Shown in pieces: positions 35,999 to 44,963 of a stretch of 64,000 bases of DNA (position 1 is the stretch's first letter; the number at the start of each line of letters is the position of its first letter). The notes beneath the pieces are model-generated. The model had not been told where the DNA came from and made no database searches. It worked only from the letters and a program-made list of their open reading frames with translations. Source of the DNA: Pseudomonadota bacterium (GTDB taxonomy: Bacteria; Pseudomonadota; Alphaproteobacteria; Acetobacterales; Acetobacteraceae); the NCBI GenBank assembly GCA_021847995.1, contig JAJZNE010000012.1:1-64000 (forward strand). The letters run 5' to 3'. The position numbers and the translations under genes were made by a program.

Positions 35999-38176
35999 TC
36001 ATGCCGCGGCGAAGCGGCGGACGACGTTCTCCAGCAGGCGCGAGACGGGCCCTTCGAACCCGTTGTGCCACAGGCTGCCGCAGAAGGTGATCGAACCGAC
36101 GGCGAACACCGCCCCGCCGGACGGCGTCGTGAAATAGACCATCTCGGCACGCATCAGGGCCGCCGGCGATTCGCCCGAAGCGGTGGCGATGTGGGTCAGC
36201 AATTCCTCCGGCACGGCGACGAAGGAGCGCGGCGGATCCTCCGATCGCGCGAGGATCGCCGCATGCTCGGGCGTGCCGAGGTCGAAATCCGCCCGATCCA
36301 GCTCAAACCCGGCCGCTCCGCCGCCCGACAGCCCATAATCGCCGATGATCTCCCCCTCGATGCCCGCGAAAATCCAGGCGTTTTCGGGGGCATAGGACGC
36401 CGGCAGGCGGCGGTACCAGGTGCCCTCGAACAATCCCTGCGCCGAGAAACCGACGCCGGCCAGCATCTGCGGCGGCCGGCGGTTGCGCCGCCACAGGCCG
36501 CCCAACTGCCCGTCCAGCGCGTGATGGTATTCACCCGGCTCGGCCGCCCAGGCACGGATGCCGCCCTCGGCACGGCGCACTTCAATAACATGCGGCAGGT
36601 CGCGCCGCCGCGCGATCCGCCAGTAGAACCCGTTGCCGCCGAGATAGACCAGGCGGCCGCCATGGTCGGTATAGGATTGCAGGGCATCCAGGGTGCCGAT
36701 CGTGTGGTATTCGGGGTGCGAGCCGGTCAGCACGGTGCGGTACGGCGCCAGCAGGGCCGGCCCCTCATCGTCCAGATCCTCGTCGGTGATGATGTCGAAG
36801 GCGATGCCCTTCGCCTCCAGCCACGCCAGCAGATGCGTGTCGGCCGGATAATGCCGCAGCCCCGAACCGCGCGTGTCGTTGAAGGTAAGAAAGCCCGGCC
36901 GCATCGTTAGGATCGGCCGGCGCCGTGACGAGAAGGCGATGCCGCTGCCGTCCCCGTGCCGGTTGTAGGTGGAACGGCCATAGAGCGGATGATCGTCGGG
37001 ATTGTATGGCGCCGCGCCCCATGCCCGCACCCGCGCCTGATAGGCCGCATCGGCATTGCCGCGGGCGTGGTTGGCATAGGCCTGATAGGTGAAGGTGGAG
37101 GCAAGCACGGCGACCGCGGCATGGGGCCCGCCGCGCCGCGGCAGCACATAGAACGGCAGATGGTCGTCACCGCCGGGGCAGGAGAGATGCAGGGCGTAGG
37201 CACCGCTCGGCAGATCGTCCGGCACGGTCAGCGCCAGGTCGGAGGTCCAGCGGCAATCGTCGATGTCGTCGTCGTGGAAATGGATCGCCGCGTAGTCCTG
37301 CGGGGCATGGCGCCAGCACGTCTCCCGCCCCGACCAGCGGGCGCCGACCACGCCGCGCGTCGGCAGGTTGACGAGTGTGCCATGCAGCGCCTGCGGTCCG
37401 CCATCGAACACCCTGACGGTATCGATGCCATGCGCGAAATCCCATGCTGCCAGCACCGGGTTCGGCGGCAGCGCCAGCGGATCGGGCCATTGCGCAAGGC
37501 TGCCGGCAAGGATCGCCGGAGCCTCGATCCTGCCGGTGAAATGCTGCGCCGGCGCCACCGTGCCGGCGGCGGCGGCCAGCACCGTGCCGCCATCCGGCAG
37601 CATCAGCCCCGCTGCCGGCGCCATCGTCGTGACCGGCTCGGCCTGCCCCGACAGGAGCTGGCCGAGCCGCACGGTGCCGGCCTCGGGATCGGCCCAGAGC
37701 CACAGCCGCACCCAACTCCGTCTCGGCACCGCCACTGCGGTCGCCAGCGACACTTCGCCGCCCGGCCATTGCAGCAGTGCCGCCGCGCCGTCCCAGCCCA
37801 GCGATATCACCACCCGTGCCCCGCCGGCTTCCTGCGACAGCACCGCCCGTGCCGCCCCGGGTCGGGCCATCCAGGCCAGCGCCGTCCAGATCCGCGCCCC
37901 TGGCGGCGCCGCAGGCGCCGGCATGCGGGCGAAGGAACCGGCATGGATCGCCTGTCGCCGCCCCGGCACTGTGCGGTCGAAACGGTGCGAGAGATCCTCG
38001 AACCGCAGGCCAGGCCCCTCGGGGTTGGGATCGCCGCTCAGCACCCGTTCCAGCCGGGCACGATAGACGCCGCCGTCGCGCAGGCTGGCATGCAGCAGCA
38101 ACGTCTCGCCGGGGCGGGCGGAAAACCGATCGAAATATCCCGTCACCGGAAGTTCGCCGTCGGTCGTGCCGGTCAT
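35999..38176 (-). CDS. N,N-dimethylformamidase-type large (beta) subunit
   Basis: The 725-residue protein resembles DmfA2, which hydrolyses N,N-dimethylformamide to dimethylamine and formate using an iron site of two Tyr and one Glu. Visible blocks include LPVTGYFDRFSARPGETLLL at the start, FVLPRRGG-like PFYVLPRRGGPHAAVAVLAS, NRHGDGSGIAFSSRRRP and a glutamine-amidotransferase-like segment ending VLTGSHPEYHT. A concanavalin-like domain is probable in the middle. No small subunit gene is adjacent. The ATG at 38176 begins the family start; it is preceded by livF on the same strand, 22 bp away. Related enzymes act on other formamides, so the substrate is open. Confidence 0.82.
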   Translation of the reverse strand: MTGTTDGELPVTGYFDRFSARPGETLLLHASLRDGGVYRARLERVLSGDPNPEGPGLRFEDLSHRFDRTVPGRRQAIHAGSFARMPAPAAPPGARIWTALAWMARPGAARAVLSQEAGGARVVISLGWDGAAALLQWPGGEVSLATAVAVPRRSWVRLWLWADPEAGTVRLGQLLSGQAEPVTTMAPAAGLMLPDGGTVLAAAAGTVAPAQHFTGRIEAPAILAGSLAQWPDPLALPPNPVLAAWDFAHGIDTVRVFDGGPQALHGTLVNLPTRGVVGARWSGRETCWRHAPQDYAAIHFHDDDIDDCRWTSDLALTVPDDLPSGAYALHLSCPGGDDHLPFYVLPRRGGPHAAVAVLASTFTYQAYANHARGNADAAYQARVRAWGAAPYNPDDHPLYGRSTYNRHGDGSGIAFSSRRRPILTMRPGFLTFNDTRGSGLRHYPADTHLLAWLEAKGIAFDIITDEDLDDEGPALLAPYRTVLTGSHPEYHTIGTLDALQSYTDHGGRLVYLGGNGFYWRIARRRDLPHVIEVRRAEGGIRAWAAEPGEYHHALDGQLGGLWRRNRRPPQMLAGVGFSAQGLFEGTWYRRLPASYAPENAWIFAGIEGEIIGDYGLSGGGAAGFELDRADFDLGTPEHAAILARSEDPPRSFVAVPEELLTHIATASGESPAALMRAEMVYFTTPSGGAVFAVGSITFCGSLWHNGFEGPVSRLLENVVRRFAAA

Positions 38177-38198
38177 GCCCTGTCCCCTTCCCGCTCCA

Positions 38199-38894
38199 TC
38201 ATGCGCCGACGCCGACATGGCGTTCCACCTGCGCCGGCGACTGCCGCAGCGCCGCCGCGTCGCCCGCCAGCACCACACGCCCGCTGTCGAGCACATAGAC
38301 GCGGTCGGCGAGTTCCAGGGCGACACGGATCGACTGCTCGACCAGCAGCACCGACAGTTGCTGGCGCTTCAGATCGCGCAGCATCTCCAGCACGGCATTG
38401 ACCACCACCGGCGCCAGCCCCTGCGACGGCTCATCCAGCAGCAGCAGGTCGGGTCCGGTCAGCAGGCCGCGGCCGATCGCCAGCATCTGCTGCTGGCCGC
38501 CCGACAACTGTCCGCCCCTGCGTGACATCAGCGCCGCCAGCGCCGGAAACCAGCGCAGCACGTCGTCGAGTTTCCAGCGTGCACGGGGATTGGCGGCGAG
38601 CAGCAGATTCTCCCTGACGGTCAGCAGGGAGAACGGGTCGCGATGTTCCGGAACATAGGCGATGCCGCCGCGTGCGATGCCGTGGGTCGGCGAGAGGGAC
38701 AGATCGCGGCCACGGAAGCTGATGCGGCCGCTTCGCGGTGGCGTCAGCCGCATGATCGAACGCAGCGTCGTTGTCTTGCCCGCCCCGTTGCGCCCCAGCA
38801 GCGCCACCACCTCGCCCTCTCCCACCGACAGCGAGATGCCGTGCAGCACATGGCTGTTGCCGTAATAGGTATGGATGTCGGCTACCTCCAGCAT
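38199..38894 (-). CDS. livF: Liv-type ABC transporter ATP-binding protein LivF
   Basis: The 231-residue ATPase has Walker A GRNGAGKTTT (about 35-44), signature LSGGQQQMLAIGRGLL and Walker B LLLLDEPSQGLAP. It is the small second ATPase of LivHMGF-type importers. The ATG at 38894 lies 5 bp after the livG stop. It is the last transporter gene before the dimethylformamidase-type gene. Confidence 0.93.
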   Translation of the reverse strand: MLEVADIHTYYGNSHVLHGISLSVGEGEVVALLGRNGAGKTTTLRSIMRLTPPRSGRISFRGRDLSLSPTHGIARGGIAYVPEHRDPFSLLTVRENLLLAANPRARWKLDDVLRWFPALAALMSRRGGQLSGGQQQMLAIGRGLLTGPDLLLLDEPSQGLAPVVVNAVLEMLRDLKRQQLSVLLVEQSIRVALELADRVYVLDSGRVVLAGDAAALRQSPAQVERHVGVGA

Positions 38895-38899
38895 GCGCG

Positions 38900-39646
38900 T
38901 CAGGTGCCGAAATAGGCGGCCTTGACCGCCGCGTCGGCGGCGACCGCGGCGGGGCTTCCGTCGGCGATCACGCGGCCCCGGTCCATCACCACCAGGCGAT
39001 CGGATATCTCCATCACCACGTCCATCTTGTGCTCGATCATCACCACCGTGGTGCTGGCGGCGAGGGTGCGGATCAGCCCCCCCACCCGCCCCGTCTCCTC
39101 CTGCGACAGGCCGCTGGTCGGCTCGTCGAGCAGGATGAGACGCGGTCCGGTGGCGAGGGTGATGGCGATTTCCAGCAGCCGCTGATCGCCATAGGACAGC
39201 GCCCCAGCCGACACGCCGCGCAGCTTCGTCAGCCCCACCAGATCGAGCAGCCCGGCAATGCGCGGCGCAACCGCCCGATAGAACGCGGCGCGGCGCCCGA
39301 ACACCAGCCGTCCGCCATGCGCGTGCCGGTAGGCGGCGATCCACACGTTGTCCTCCACGCTCCAGGCAGGAAAGATGGAGGTGATCTGGTACGACCGGCC
39401 GATGCCGAGCCGCGCCACCGCATGCGGCGGCAGCGCGGTCACGTCGCTTCCATCGAAACGGATGCTGCCGGAGGTCGGCCGCAAATCCTTGGTCAGCAGG
39501 TTGAACAGCGTGGTCTTGCCGGCGCCGTTCGGGCCCAGGATGCAGACCAGCTTCCCGCTGTCGATGTCGAGGCTTACGCCGTCCACCGCACGATGGCCGC
39601 CGAAATTCATCACCAGCCGCGAGACGGAGAGGAGCGGCGCGGTCAT
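38900..39646 (-). CDS. livG: Liv-type ABC transporter ATP-binding protein LivG
   Basis: The 248-residue ATPase carries Walker A GPNGAGKTTLFNLLTK (about 40-55), signature LSYGDQRLLEIAITLA, and Walker B RLILLDEPTSGL, with the LivG-type DRGRVIADGSPAAV. The signature is LSYGD rather than LSGGQ, which is common in this family. It overlaps livM by 4 bp. Confidence 0.93.
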   Translation of the reverse strand: MTAPLLSVSRLVMNFGGHRAVDGVSLDIDSGKLVCILGPNGAGKTTLFNLLTKDLRPTSGSIRFDGSDVTALPPHAVARLGIGRSYQITSIFPAWSVEDNVWIAAYRHAHGGRLVFGRRAAFYRAVAPRIAGLLDLVGLTKLRGVSAGALSYGDQRLLEIAITLATGPRLILLDEPTSGLSQEETGRVGGLIRTLAASTTVVMIEHKMDVVMEISDRLVVMDRGRVIADGSPAAVAADAAVKAAYFGT

Positions 39647-40605
39647 GGCGCGTCGGCACCCGATGCGCGGCGCAGCGCCGGACGCAGCATGCCGCCCAGT
39701 TCCAGCACGCCGCCCTGCAGGAACAGCACCACGCCGATGACGATCAGGCCGAACAGCAACGGCCAGCGGTCCCAGACCAGCGACAGGCTGTCCTGCAACA
39801 GGATGAAAACCGCCGCCCCGATCGGCGCCCCGAAGATCGAGCCGAGGCCGCCGATCAGAACCATGAAGACGAGATTGCCCGAATTGACCCAGGCCACCGC
39901 GTCGATCGGCATGATCCAGTAGAGCATGGCATAGAGCACGCCGGCGATCCCGCTGAACACGCCCGACAGCGCGAAGGCCAGGGTCTGGGCGCGATGGATG
40001 TCATAGCCGATCGCGGCGGCGCGGCGCGCATTCTGCTTCGCGGCATCGAGCACCCGGCCCAGCGGACTGTCAACGATCCGCAGCAGCAGCAGGAAGCAGC
40101 CGAACACGATGACGGCGACGAGGACGTAGAAATTCACCGGCCGGTCGAGGTTCACCCCGGGCAGATACGGCAGCAGCCGTGCCGGGCGCGCGATGTCGGC
40201 CAGCCCGTCCTGCCCCCCGGTCACGCCGCGCCAGCTATAGATCGCGTAATAGACGAGCTGGTTGAAGGCGAAAGTCAGCATGATGAAATAGATGCTGCTG
40301 CGGCGGACGCACATTGCGCCCATCGCGGTGGCGAACAGCCCCGCCGCCGCCGCCCCCGCCAGCAGCGGCCAGAGCAGGGGCAGCGCGGCATGGGCCATCA
40401 GCCAGCCGCCGGTATAGCCGCCGATGCCGAACAGCGCCGCCTGCCCGAACGAAAACAGTCCGCCCACGCCGATCACCGGATAGGCCGCCGCCGCCGCCAG
40501 ACCGAAGATCAGCAATTCGCTGGCCGTGCTGAAGGAGAGCAAGGCCGGCGCGACCAGGATGCTCCCTGCCAGGACACCCAGCCCGACCATCCGGCTCCGC
40601 GTCAC
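39643..40605 (-). CDS. livM: Liv-type ABC transporter permease LivM
   Basis: The 320-residue inner-membrane protein has about nine hydrophobic segments and the LivM block NARRAAAIGYDIHRAQTLAF (a cytoplasmic ATPase-contact loop), plus GGLGSIFGAPIGA. It forms the channel with LivH, whose stop lies one base upstream of its start. Confidence 0.92.
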   Translation of the reverse strand: MTRSRMVGLGVLAGSILVAPALLSFSTASELLIFGLAAAAAYPVIGVGGLFSFGQAALFGIGGYTGGWLMAHAALPLLWPLLAGAAAAGLFATAMGAMCVRRSSIYFIMLTFAFNQLVYYAIYSWRGVTGGQDGLADIARPARLLPYLPGVNLDRPVNFYVLVAVIVFGCFLLLLRIVDSPLGRVLDAAKQNARRAAAIGYDIHRAQTLAFALSGVFSGIAGVLYAMLYWIMPIDAVAWVNSGNLVFMVLIGGLGSIFGAPIGAAVFILLQDSLSLVWDRWPLLFGLIVIGVVLFLQGGVLELGGMLRPALRRASGADAP

Positions 40606-40606
40606 G

Positions 40607-41473
40607 CTATCGTTCTCCTAGCAGGCCCTGGGGGCGCACCGCCAGCACCAGGATCATCGCCGCATAGATCACCACCGTACTGGCCTGCGGCACCCACAGC
40701 GCCGCCAGCGACTGCACCACGCCCACCAGAAGCCCGGCCAGCACCCCGCCATAGATGCTGCCCAGTCCGCCGAGCACCACTACCACCAGGGCGATCGCCA
40801 GCATGTCGGTTCCCATGGTCACCGACAGCCCGGTGAGCGGTGCCGCCAGCGCCCCGGCCAGCCCGGCCAGCCCGGCGCCCAGCGCGAAGGCGGCAGTGAC
40901 CAGCGCCTCGACATCGATCCCGAGGGATTGAGCCATCTCCGGCCGTTCGATGCCGGCGCGGATGCGCGCACCGATCCAGGTCCGTTCGATCAGCGCCCAC
41001 ACCGCGGCGATCACCACAGCCGCCGCCACCACGATGAACAGCAGATAGCGCGGAAACGGCGAGAACCCGAGATCGACCGCGCCGGTCAGCCACGGCGGCG
41101 GCGACATCGACCGGCCGAGGCCGCCCCAGATGGCGATCACCGTCTGTTCCATCACCAGCGCGGTGCCGAACAGCAGCAGCAACTGAAACAGATAGGCTCC
41201 GCGGTGGAGCCGCCGCACCAGCAGGCGTTCGATCGCCATCCCCAGCAGCGCGGTCGCCGCCGCCGCGGCCAGCAGCCCGAGCCAGAACGAGCCGCTGCCC
41301 CCGCTGACCGCCCATGCGACATAGGCACCCACCAGGAACAGCGCCCCGTGCGCGAAATTGGGCACGTTCAGCAGGCCCTTGATGATCGACAGGCCGAACG
41401 CCATCAGCGCATAGAGCGCGCCGACGGCAAGGCCGTTGGCCACCTGCACGCCCAGCAGGGCGCTGGTGATCAT
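40607..41473 (-). CDS. livH: Liv-type ABC transporter permease LivH
   Basis: The 288-residue permease has the LivH pattern: ALGALYALMAFGLSIIKGLL-like GLAVGALYALMAFGLSIIKG, IEMAQSLGIDVEALV-type PEMAQSLGIDVEALVTAAFA, and GGLGSIYGGVLAGLLVG. About eight hydrophobic segments are seen. The binding-protein gene ends 22 bp upstream on the same strand. Confidence 0.92.
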   Translation of the reverse strand: MITSALLGVQVANGLAVGALYALMAFGLSIIKGLLNVPNFAHGALFLVGAYVAWAVSGGSGSFWLGLLAAAAATALLGMAIERLLVRRLHRGAYLFQLLLLFGTALVMEQTVIAIWGGLGRSMSPPPWLTGAVDLGFSPFPRYLLFIVVAAAVVIAAVWALIERTWIGARIRAGIERPEMAQSLGIDVEALVTAAFALGAGLAGLAGALAAPLTGLSVTMGTDMLAIALVVVVLGGLGSIYGGVLAGLLVGVVQSLAALWVPQASTVVIYAAMILVLAVRPQGLLGER

Positions 41474-41495
41474 GGCCGCCCCATCGGCCGCCGCG

Positions 41496-42731
41496 TCACA
41501 GCGCGCCGATATCCCGGCACGCGTTCAGCGCGTGCGGCTGCGGGTCGCTGCCGGTGGCGACCAATTCGGCATAATCCCCGGCGGCGCCCGCCGCGCTGTC
41601 CGCCCTGCCGCGGATGACGAAATAGGGCCGCACCGTCTGATGGGTCGCCCGATCGATGCTGGTGGGACCGAGGACACTGTCGTATTGCATGCCCTCGAGC
41701 GTCGTGATCACGCTGGCGATCCCGGTGGTTCCGGCCCTTTCCATTGCCAGCAGCACGGTGCGGAAACTGTCGTAGCCGTAGGCGGCGGAATAGCCCGGGG
41801 CGGTGCCGTATTTGCGGCGATAAGCGGCGACGAATTCGCGGTTGGCCGGCGTGTCGAGCGTGCTGACGTAATTCTCGCCGAGAATGAGTCCGGCGCGCAT
41901 GGCGTCCGGTATCTCGGGCAGCTGATCAACCTCGATCGACCAGGGTGCCACGACCAGCGTATCCTTTGCCCCGAATCCGGCAAGCTGGCGCAGGCAGGTC
42001 ACGGCATCGGATCCCGCATTGAGCAGGCAGATCACGTCGGGCCTCGCGGCAACCGCCTGCGTCAGATACTGCGTGTACTGCCGCTCGCCGAGCGGATGCG
42101 CGGCGTTGCCGATGAAGCTGTATCCCTTCCCCTCGCCGACCACCCTGGCATATTTCAGCAGCGCCTGGCCGAAGATGTAGTCGGCGGTGATGGTATACCA
42201 GCGCCTGGCGTCCGGGTGTGTCTGCGCCACATAGTCCATCACCGTCTTCATGGCGGTGTACGGATTGGCCGACCACTGGAAGGTGTAGCGGCTGCACCGC
42301 GCGCCGGTGAAATCCTCCGAGCCGCCGGCGGCGTATTGCAGCACCTTCTGGCGGCGGGCGATGGCCGATTCGGCAAGTCCGATGTCGCTCGCATAGTTGC
42401 CGTTGAAGACCGACAGACCGTCATCGCTGATCGCATCGCTCAGCCGCCGCACCCCGGTCGCCGACCGTCCCTCGTCATCGCGCGAGATGTAGCGGATCGG
42501 CCGGCCGAGGATGCTGCCGCCCGCCATCTCGATCGCGAGTTGCGAGCCGTTGGTCACCAGCTTGCCGGCGAAACCGTAGGTGCCGGTGTTGGGCGTGATG
42601 CTGCCGAAGGTCACGCCGTCGGCCGCCGCGGCAAATCGCGGCAGGCACAGGCCCGCCGTCAGAACGCCCCCGGCCGCGCCCGACAGCAGCCTTCGCCGCC
42701 CCAGTGCGGTCGTCATGCCCGGACCATTCAT
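41496..42731 (-). CDS. Liv-type substrate-binding protein of the livHMGF operon
   Basis: The 411-residue exported receptor begins with a Tat/Sec signal containing RRR (ALGRRRLLSGAAGGVLTAG). The Liv-binding fold includes GVTFGSITPNTGTYGFAGKL, ARRWYTITADYIFGQALLKY and YSAAYGYDSFRTVLLAMERA. It heads the transporter-dimethylformamidase operon. Receptors of this sort carry amides, urea, peptides and aromatic compounds as well as amino acids; the linked enzyme suggests an amide-like ligand, but this is inference. A start 5 codons later at 42716 is possible. Confidence 0.9.
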   Translation of the reverse strand: MNGPGMTTALGRRRLLSGAAGGVLTAGLCLPRFAAAADGVTFGSITPNTGTYGFAGKLVTNGSQLAIEMAGGSILGRPIRYISRDDEGRSATGVRRLSDAISDDGLSVFNGNYASDIGLAESAIARRQKVLQYAAGGSEDFTGARCSRYTFQWSANPYTAMKTVMDYVAQTHPDARRWYTITADYIFGQALLKYARVVGEGKGYSFIGNAAHPLGERQYTQYLTQAVAARPDVICLLNAGSDAVTCLRQLAGFGAKDTLVVAPWSIEVDQLPEIPDAMRAGLILGENYVSTLDTPANREFVAAYRRKYGTAPGYSAAYGYDSFRTVLLAMERAGTTGIASVITTLEGMQYDSVLGPTSIDRATHQTVRPYFVIRGRADSAAGAAGDYAELVATGSDPQPHALNACRDIGAL

Positions 42732-42872
42732 GGATCAACGTTCCTTTCCGATCGGCAGCACCCTCGGACGCGGCATGACATCATGTCCGGAGGAAGGCAT
42801 CAATAGCGCCGGGAGGGCGCGGCCACGTCCCCGCCGCGCCGGCAGCCGGCGGGCGAGCGTGGTCGCGGCCCG

Positions 42873-43727
42873 CTACGCCACCCGGATGATGCGGAATCCC
42901 TCGATCTCGGTCACCCGGGTGAACCGCGCCCAGCGGTCGAAATCGTGCAGGATCACCAGCCGGTTCAGATCGTTTGCCGTCTCCCTGGCGATCCGGTCGA
43001 ACGATTTGAGCTGGTCCCACACGCTGCCGATGCCAGAGCCGAGCGGAATATAGACGCCATCATGGTTCGTTCCCGTCAGGTTGCGGGAACTGTAGACGCA
43101 GTCGCCGGCAACGACGATACGGCCGGCGGCGGTTTCCAGCACCGCGAACTGCTGGCCGATGGTATGTCCCGGCCCGAAGCGGACATGCACGCCCGGCAGC
43201 ACGTCGTCCACATCACCGTCGAGCAGCATCAGCCGGTGGTCGCGCGCGGCATCGAGGGCACTATAGATGTCGTCCGGATCCAGCACCGATGTCAGGAAGC
43301 CGAAACGCGGCGGCAGCGCCAGCAGCTCGATCCAGCTCAGCAATTCGCTCTTCTGGATGTGCAGGCGGGCATTCGGGAACTGCTCGATCGATCCCATGTG
43401 ATCGAAATGGGCGTGGGACAGTACGATGTCGCTCACGTCGCCGGGGCCGACGCCCAGTTCCGCCAGCATGCGCAGCGGTGAGATCCAGTGCGGGATGCCG
43501 AACCTGTCGGCGACCGCGATGCCGTTGCCTTCACGCATGAAGCCGCAATCCACCAGGATGTTGCGGCCATGCCCGCGCGCCAGCACGAAGCCGAACGGCA
43601 CGCTCATCACCCCTTCGGCATAGGCGCCCTGGATCAGCGATGCAACCGGCTGATCCTGGCTGCGGGCATACTCGATGACGTACACCTCCCAAAGATGCGT
43701 GCCCGATCCCTGCGATGCGGTTGCCAT
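42873..43727 (-). CDS. Metallo-beta-lactamase-fold hydrolase, N-acyl homoserine lactonase-like
   Basis: The 284-residue protein has the metal motif SHAHFDHMG (HxHxDH), a later HTIGQQ and GDCVY (the bridging Asp), and the typical VFVLARGHGRNILVDCG. It resembles the AHL lactonases (AiiB/AttM-like), which open the lactone ring of quorum signals, though lactonases for other esters share the motif. It lies between the LacI gene and the liv operon, with a 33-bp gap to lacI and 141 bp to the next gene. The ATG at 43727 has a GGGAGGAGAG ribosome site. Confidence 0.85.
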   Translation of the reverse strand: MATASQGSGTHLWEVYVIEYARSQDQPVASLIQGAYAEGVMSVPFGFVLARGHGRNILVDCGFMREGNGIAVADRFGIPHWISPLRMLAELGVGPGDVSDIVLSHAHFDHMGSIEQFPNARLHIQKSELLSWIELLALPPRFGFLTSVLDPDDIYSALDAARDHRLMLLDGDVDDVLPGVHVRFGPGHTIGQQFAVLETAAGRIVVAGDCVYSSRNLTGTNHDGVYIPLGSGIGSVWDQLKSFDRIARETANDLNRLVILHDFDRWARFTRVTEIEGFRIIRVA

Positions 43728-43760
43728 GTTCTCTCCTCCCGGTTCTGCGGATCGCAATCA

Positions 43761-44783
43761 TCACGGTGCGGCGCCGGCGACGGCCCGCTCGGCCGGCCCG
43801 CAGCTGTCGCCCAGTATCATGGCGGGTCGGAACACGACATGGCGGGGTGAAGCCTGCGCATCGCGCGTCATGCGATCCACCAGCAGGCGCAGCGCTTCGT
43901 TCACCATATCCGCCACCGGATGCTCGGTGCGCGTCAGCCGTGGCCGCAGCCCGCCGATGCCGGGAATCGTATCGGTGGATGCGATCGAGATGTCGTCCGG
44001 GCAGCGCAGCCCGAGGTCGGTGACTGCACGCATCACGCCGAGCGCCATGACGCCGCTCGCGACATAAAGGGCGGTCGGGCGGCCGGGCCGGTCGAGCATC
44101 TCGCGCGCCACGGAATACGCTGCGTCCTCGCGGAACTCGCCCGAACGGACATGCCCGGGACAGGGCGCCACGCCGCGCGCGCGCATTGCCTGCAACATGC
44201 CGTCCAGCCGTCCGCGCCCGGTGGTCAGATGCAGCGGACCGGTGATCGAGCCGATGCGCCGGTGTCCGAGGTCGAGCAGATAGTCGGTGACCTGGCTGGC
44301 CGCGGCGACGTTGTCGATACTGACCGAATCCGACCGCCCATCCTCGACCACGCGCCCGAACTGCACGGTCGGAACCGCCATTGCCTCGGCCTCCGGCGGC
44401 CACGCCGCGCCGACCGGCACCACCAGCACGCCATCGCACGACAGGGTGCGGATGCGGCCGAGGATGCGGCGCTCCTTCTCCGGCTTCTCGTCGCTGTTGC
44501 AGACGACGAGGGCGTAGCCCCACGCCGCCGCCGCCGCCTCGGCGGCGCATACCACACGGCCGAAGAACGGATTGGCGAGGTCGGCCACCACCAGCGCGAC
44601 AAGCTGGCTGCGCCCGCGCTTCAACGTCTGTGCCGCGAGCGAAGGCGTGTAGTTCAGGGCGCTGACCGCCGAGAGCACGCGCGTGCGCAGCCGCGGGCTG
44701 ACATAGGCGGAGCCGTTGACCACGGCGGAAACCGTCGCCGTTGACACGCCGGCAGCCCTGGCAACATCCCGGATGGTCGGCAC
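43761..44783 (-). CDS. LacI-family transcriptional regulator
   Basis: The 340-residue repressor has the N-terminal helix-turn-helix (IRDVARAAGVSTATVSAVVN, about 4-23) and hinge helix (PSLAAQTLKRGRSQLVAL), then a periplasmic-binding-protein-like sugar-sensing domain. It is divergent from a sugar ABC transporter operon, and the shared spacer has two inverted copies of an operator-like decamer. Likely it represses the transporter genes until a sugar or related ligand binds. It may also control the genes on its own strand downstream. Confidence 0.9.
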   Translation of the reverse strand: MPTIRDVARAAGVSTATVSAVVNGSAYVSPRLRTRVLSAVSALNYTPSLAAQTLKRGRSQLVALVVADLANPFFGRVVCAAEAAAAAWGYALVVCNSDEKPEKERRILGRIRTLSCDGVLVVPVGAAWPPEAEAMAVPTVQFGRVVEDGRSDSVSIDNVAAASQVTDYLLDLGHRRIGSITGPLHLTTGRGRLDGMLQAMRARGVAPCPGHVRSGEFREDAAYSVAREMLDRPGRPTALYVASGVMALGVMRAVTDLGLRCPDDISIASTDTIPGIGGLRPRLTRTEHPVADMVNEALRLLVDRMTRDAQASPRHVVFRPAMILGDSCGPAERAVAGAAP

Positions 44784-44790
44784 GCGCCCT

Positions 44791-44807
44791 CGAAACTAAC
44801 CGTTTCG
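44791..44807. promoter_or_regulatory. LacI-type operator candidate next to the lacI start
   Basis: CGAAAC-TAACC-GTTTCG is a 6-5-6 inverted repeat 7 bp upstream of the lacI ATG. It contains CTAACCGTTT (44796-44805), whose exact reverse complement recurs at 44888-44897. The centre AACCGTTT resembles LacI-family sites with a central CG. Confidence 0.6.
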
Positions 44808-44850
44808 CCGATCTTGGCCAGCTGGCCGTGCCCTGTCCAGCGGTTGCTTC

Positions 44851-44866
44851 CCGCTTGCCAAAGCGG
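44851..44866. promoter_or_regulatory. Inverted repeat between the two operator candidates
   Basis: CCGCTT-GCCA-AAGCGG is a perfect 6-4-6 inverted repeat midway in the divergent spacer. It could be a further regulator site or a short hairpin; no regulator is assigned. Confidence 0.35.
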
Positions 44867-44887
44867 TGCCGATGGGCAAATCTGGCA

Positions 44888-44897
44888 AAACGGTTAG
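44888..44897. promoter_or_regulatory. LacI-type operator candidate near the sugar ABC genes
   Basis: AAACGGTTAG is the exact reverse complement of the decamer at 44796-44805. It lies about 65 bp upstream of the sugar-binding protein gene, so the pair could support repressor looping over about 90 bp between two divergent transcripts. Confidence 0.55.
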
Positions 44898-44963
44898 GCG
44901 CCGCTCGCCCGCCCAACTACGATGTCACTGCGGAACGGCGGCAAAGGGGGAGGGAAAGCGATC

